Positions 23,784-24,425 of a stretch of 24,425 nucleotides of DNA are shown here, in pieces; the stretch's first letter is position 1, and each line of letters opens with the position of its first letter. The DNA lies in assembly GCA_946482045.1 (NCBI GenBank), contig CAMLPZ010000026.1:1-24425 (forward strand), read 5' to 3'. The position numbers and the translations under genes were made by a program. The DNA comes from an uncultured Asticcacaulis sp. GTDB lineage: Bacteria > Pseudomonadota > Alphaproteobacteria > Caulobacterales > Caulobacteraceae. The notes under the pieces are model-generated. The model was not told the origin of the DNA and did not search any database. It was given only the letters and a program-made list of their open reading frames with translations.

Positions 23784-23800
23784 CCGCTGGAGCCTAGCGG
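23784..23800. terminator. Weak hairpin between convergent hsp20 and ptsN
   Basis: CCGCT (23784-23788) pairs with AGCGG (23796-23800) around 7 nt in the 67-nt gap between two convergent genes. There is no T-run and the stem is short, so it is at best a weak terminator. Confidence 0.3.
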
Positions 23801-23816
23801 CACTTGGCGGCAACGA

Positions 23817-24281
23817 TTAAGCCGCGTTTGAATCGGCGATGTCGGTTAGCAGGGCATATATGGCATCGTTGCTATCGACGGCGCGCAACTGTTCGCGCAG
23901 GTCTTTCTGACGCAGCACGCGCGACACCTTGGCCAGGGCGCGCAGGTGCTCGGTGCCGGCCTCTTCGGGCGCCAACAACGCAAAGATCAGATCCACGGGA
24001 CGATCATCGATGGCTTCGTAATCGACCGCCGCTTCGAGGCGAAGGAATACGCCATGCATCCGGTCAAGACCTGCCAGGGCGGCATGAGGAACAGCGACGC
24101 CCATGCCAACGCCGGTCGAGCCCAGCTTCTCCCGTTCCAGAAGCGCGTGATGGATCGTCGCGGCATCGAGGCCGAGCTGTCGCGCAGCTATATCTGCGAT
24201 GACCTGCAGGGCCTGGCGCTTCGAATTTACGCTGACATTGCCATTGATACCGTGGCGATCCAGCAAACTCGTCAAAAACAT
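23817..24281 (-). CDS. ptsN: Nitrogen PTS EIIA component PtsN
   Basis: PtsN (EIIA-Ntr) is the last phosphoacceptor of the nitrogen-related phosphotransferase system; it regulates potassium transport, stress responses and, in Caulobacter, (p)ppGpp control through SpoT. From the ATG at 24281 the protein is 154 aa, as usual; the longer frame to 24341 adds an unlikely N-terminus. It opens MFLTSLLDRHGI, and the phosphorylated histidine is H66 in GVAVPHAAL. LIFALLAPEEAGTEHLRALAKVSR is the family C-terminal landmark, given only in part. Usual neighbours rpoN and hpf would lie upstream, beyond the window edge or elsewhere. It converges on the hsp20 gene. Confidence 0.95.
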   Translation of the reverse strand: MFLTSLLDRHGINGNVSVNSKRQALQVIADIAARQLGLDAATIHHALLEREKLGSTGVGMGVAVPHAALAGLDRMHGVFLRLEAAVDYEAIDDRPVDLIFALLAPEEAGTEHLRALAKVSRVLRQKDLREQLRAVDSNDAIYALLTDIADSNAA

Positions 24282-24425
24282 AACAAATCCAGTATGCGCG
24301 GCGTTATTGTGCTTCAGCCCCCCGGCTTGCCGGGCAGGCATTAGCCGGGCGCGCTGTCCGCGTCAACCCGCCCGGCCGTGAAGTCTTTGTTACATGACCG
24401 CCGCGGACTGCGCCGGCGCGGAGGT
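24282..24425. other. Upstream region of ptsN at the window edge
   Basis: The last 144 nt hold no convincing ORF. A short stem CCCGGC-TT-GCCGGG lies at 24321-24334. The ptsN promoter is expected here but no clear element is seen. The window ends in a GCGCGGAGGT stretch that could be a ribosome site of a plus-strand gene just outside. Confidence 0.35.

Overview
The window is GC-rich and gene-dense and reads as chromosome of an alphaproteobacterium. Most likely it is from the Caulobacteraceae, and an Asticcacaulis-like organism fits best. That placement is inference from the hrcA-grpE pair, the style of Ffh and of S16 with its Ala/Glu tail, the divergent glmM/glmS pair and the protein sequences; no rRNA or tRNA gene is present to test it. 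I see no CRISPR array, transposase, integrase, phage gene or toxin-antitoxin pair. The window is mainly core housekeeping with small accessory insertions.

Layout. 1-1734: heat-shock regulation and chaperone cofactor (hrcA, grpE). 1741-1809: a pair of palindromes between convergent genes. 1822-6550: an exported serine hydrolase, then glmM (-) and glmS (+) transcribed divergently; these supply two steps to UDP-GlcNAc for peptidoglycan and LPS. 6551-8196 (-): a secreted protein of unknown function and a membrane methyltransferase-like protein. 8256-9106: a self-contained regulatory cassette, an SRPBCC/AHSA1 protein overlapping an ArsR-type regulator, preceded by two copies of a 16-nt palindrome that look like its operators. 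9227-12729: an AlaC-like aminotransferase, a small 75-aa protein behind a 303-nt non-coding stretch, a family 4-type glycosyltransferase and a small unknown protein. 12998-15651: translation and protein targeting (ffh, rpsP, strong terminator, rimM). The trmD and rplS genes that commonly follow rimM are not here. 15655-19185: an accessory block of SDR oxidoreductase, LysR regulator, LacI regulator and secreted SGNH hydrolase. 19352-21549: transaldolase and rimO, divergent. 21590-22087: a small gene that appears to be cut by an in-frame amber codon. 22363-23749: an alpha/beta hydrolase and a small heat-shock protein in a likely operon. 23817-24281: ptsN.

No large novel system is evident. The points most worth a second look are: the tandem palindromes in front of the SRPBCC-ArsR pair; the in-frame TAG at 21683-21685, after which 30 plausible codons continue; a two-hairpin intergenic element present twice (1741-1809 and 19230-19339); an inverted repeat with a phased extra half-site upstream of glmS; and a terminator-like hairpin in the leader of ffh. 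All are sequence observations whose functions are inferred.
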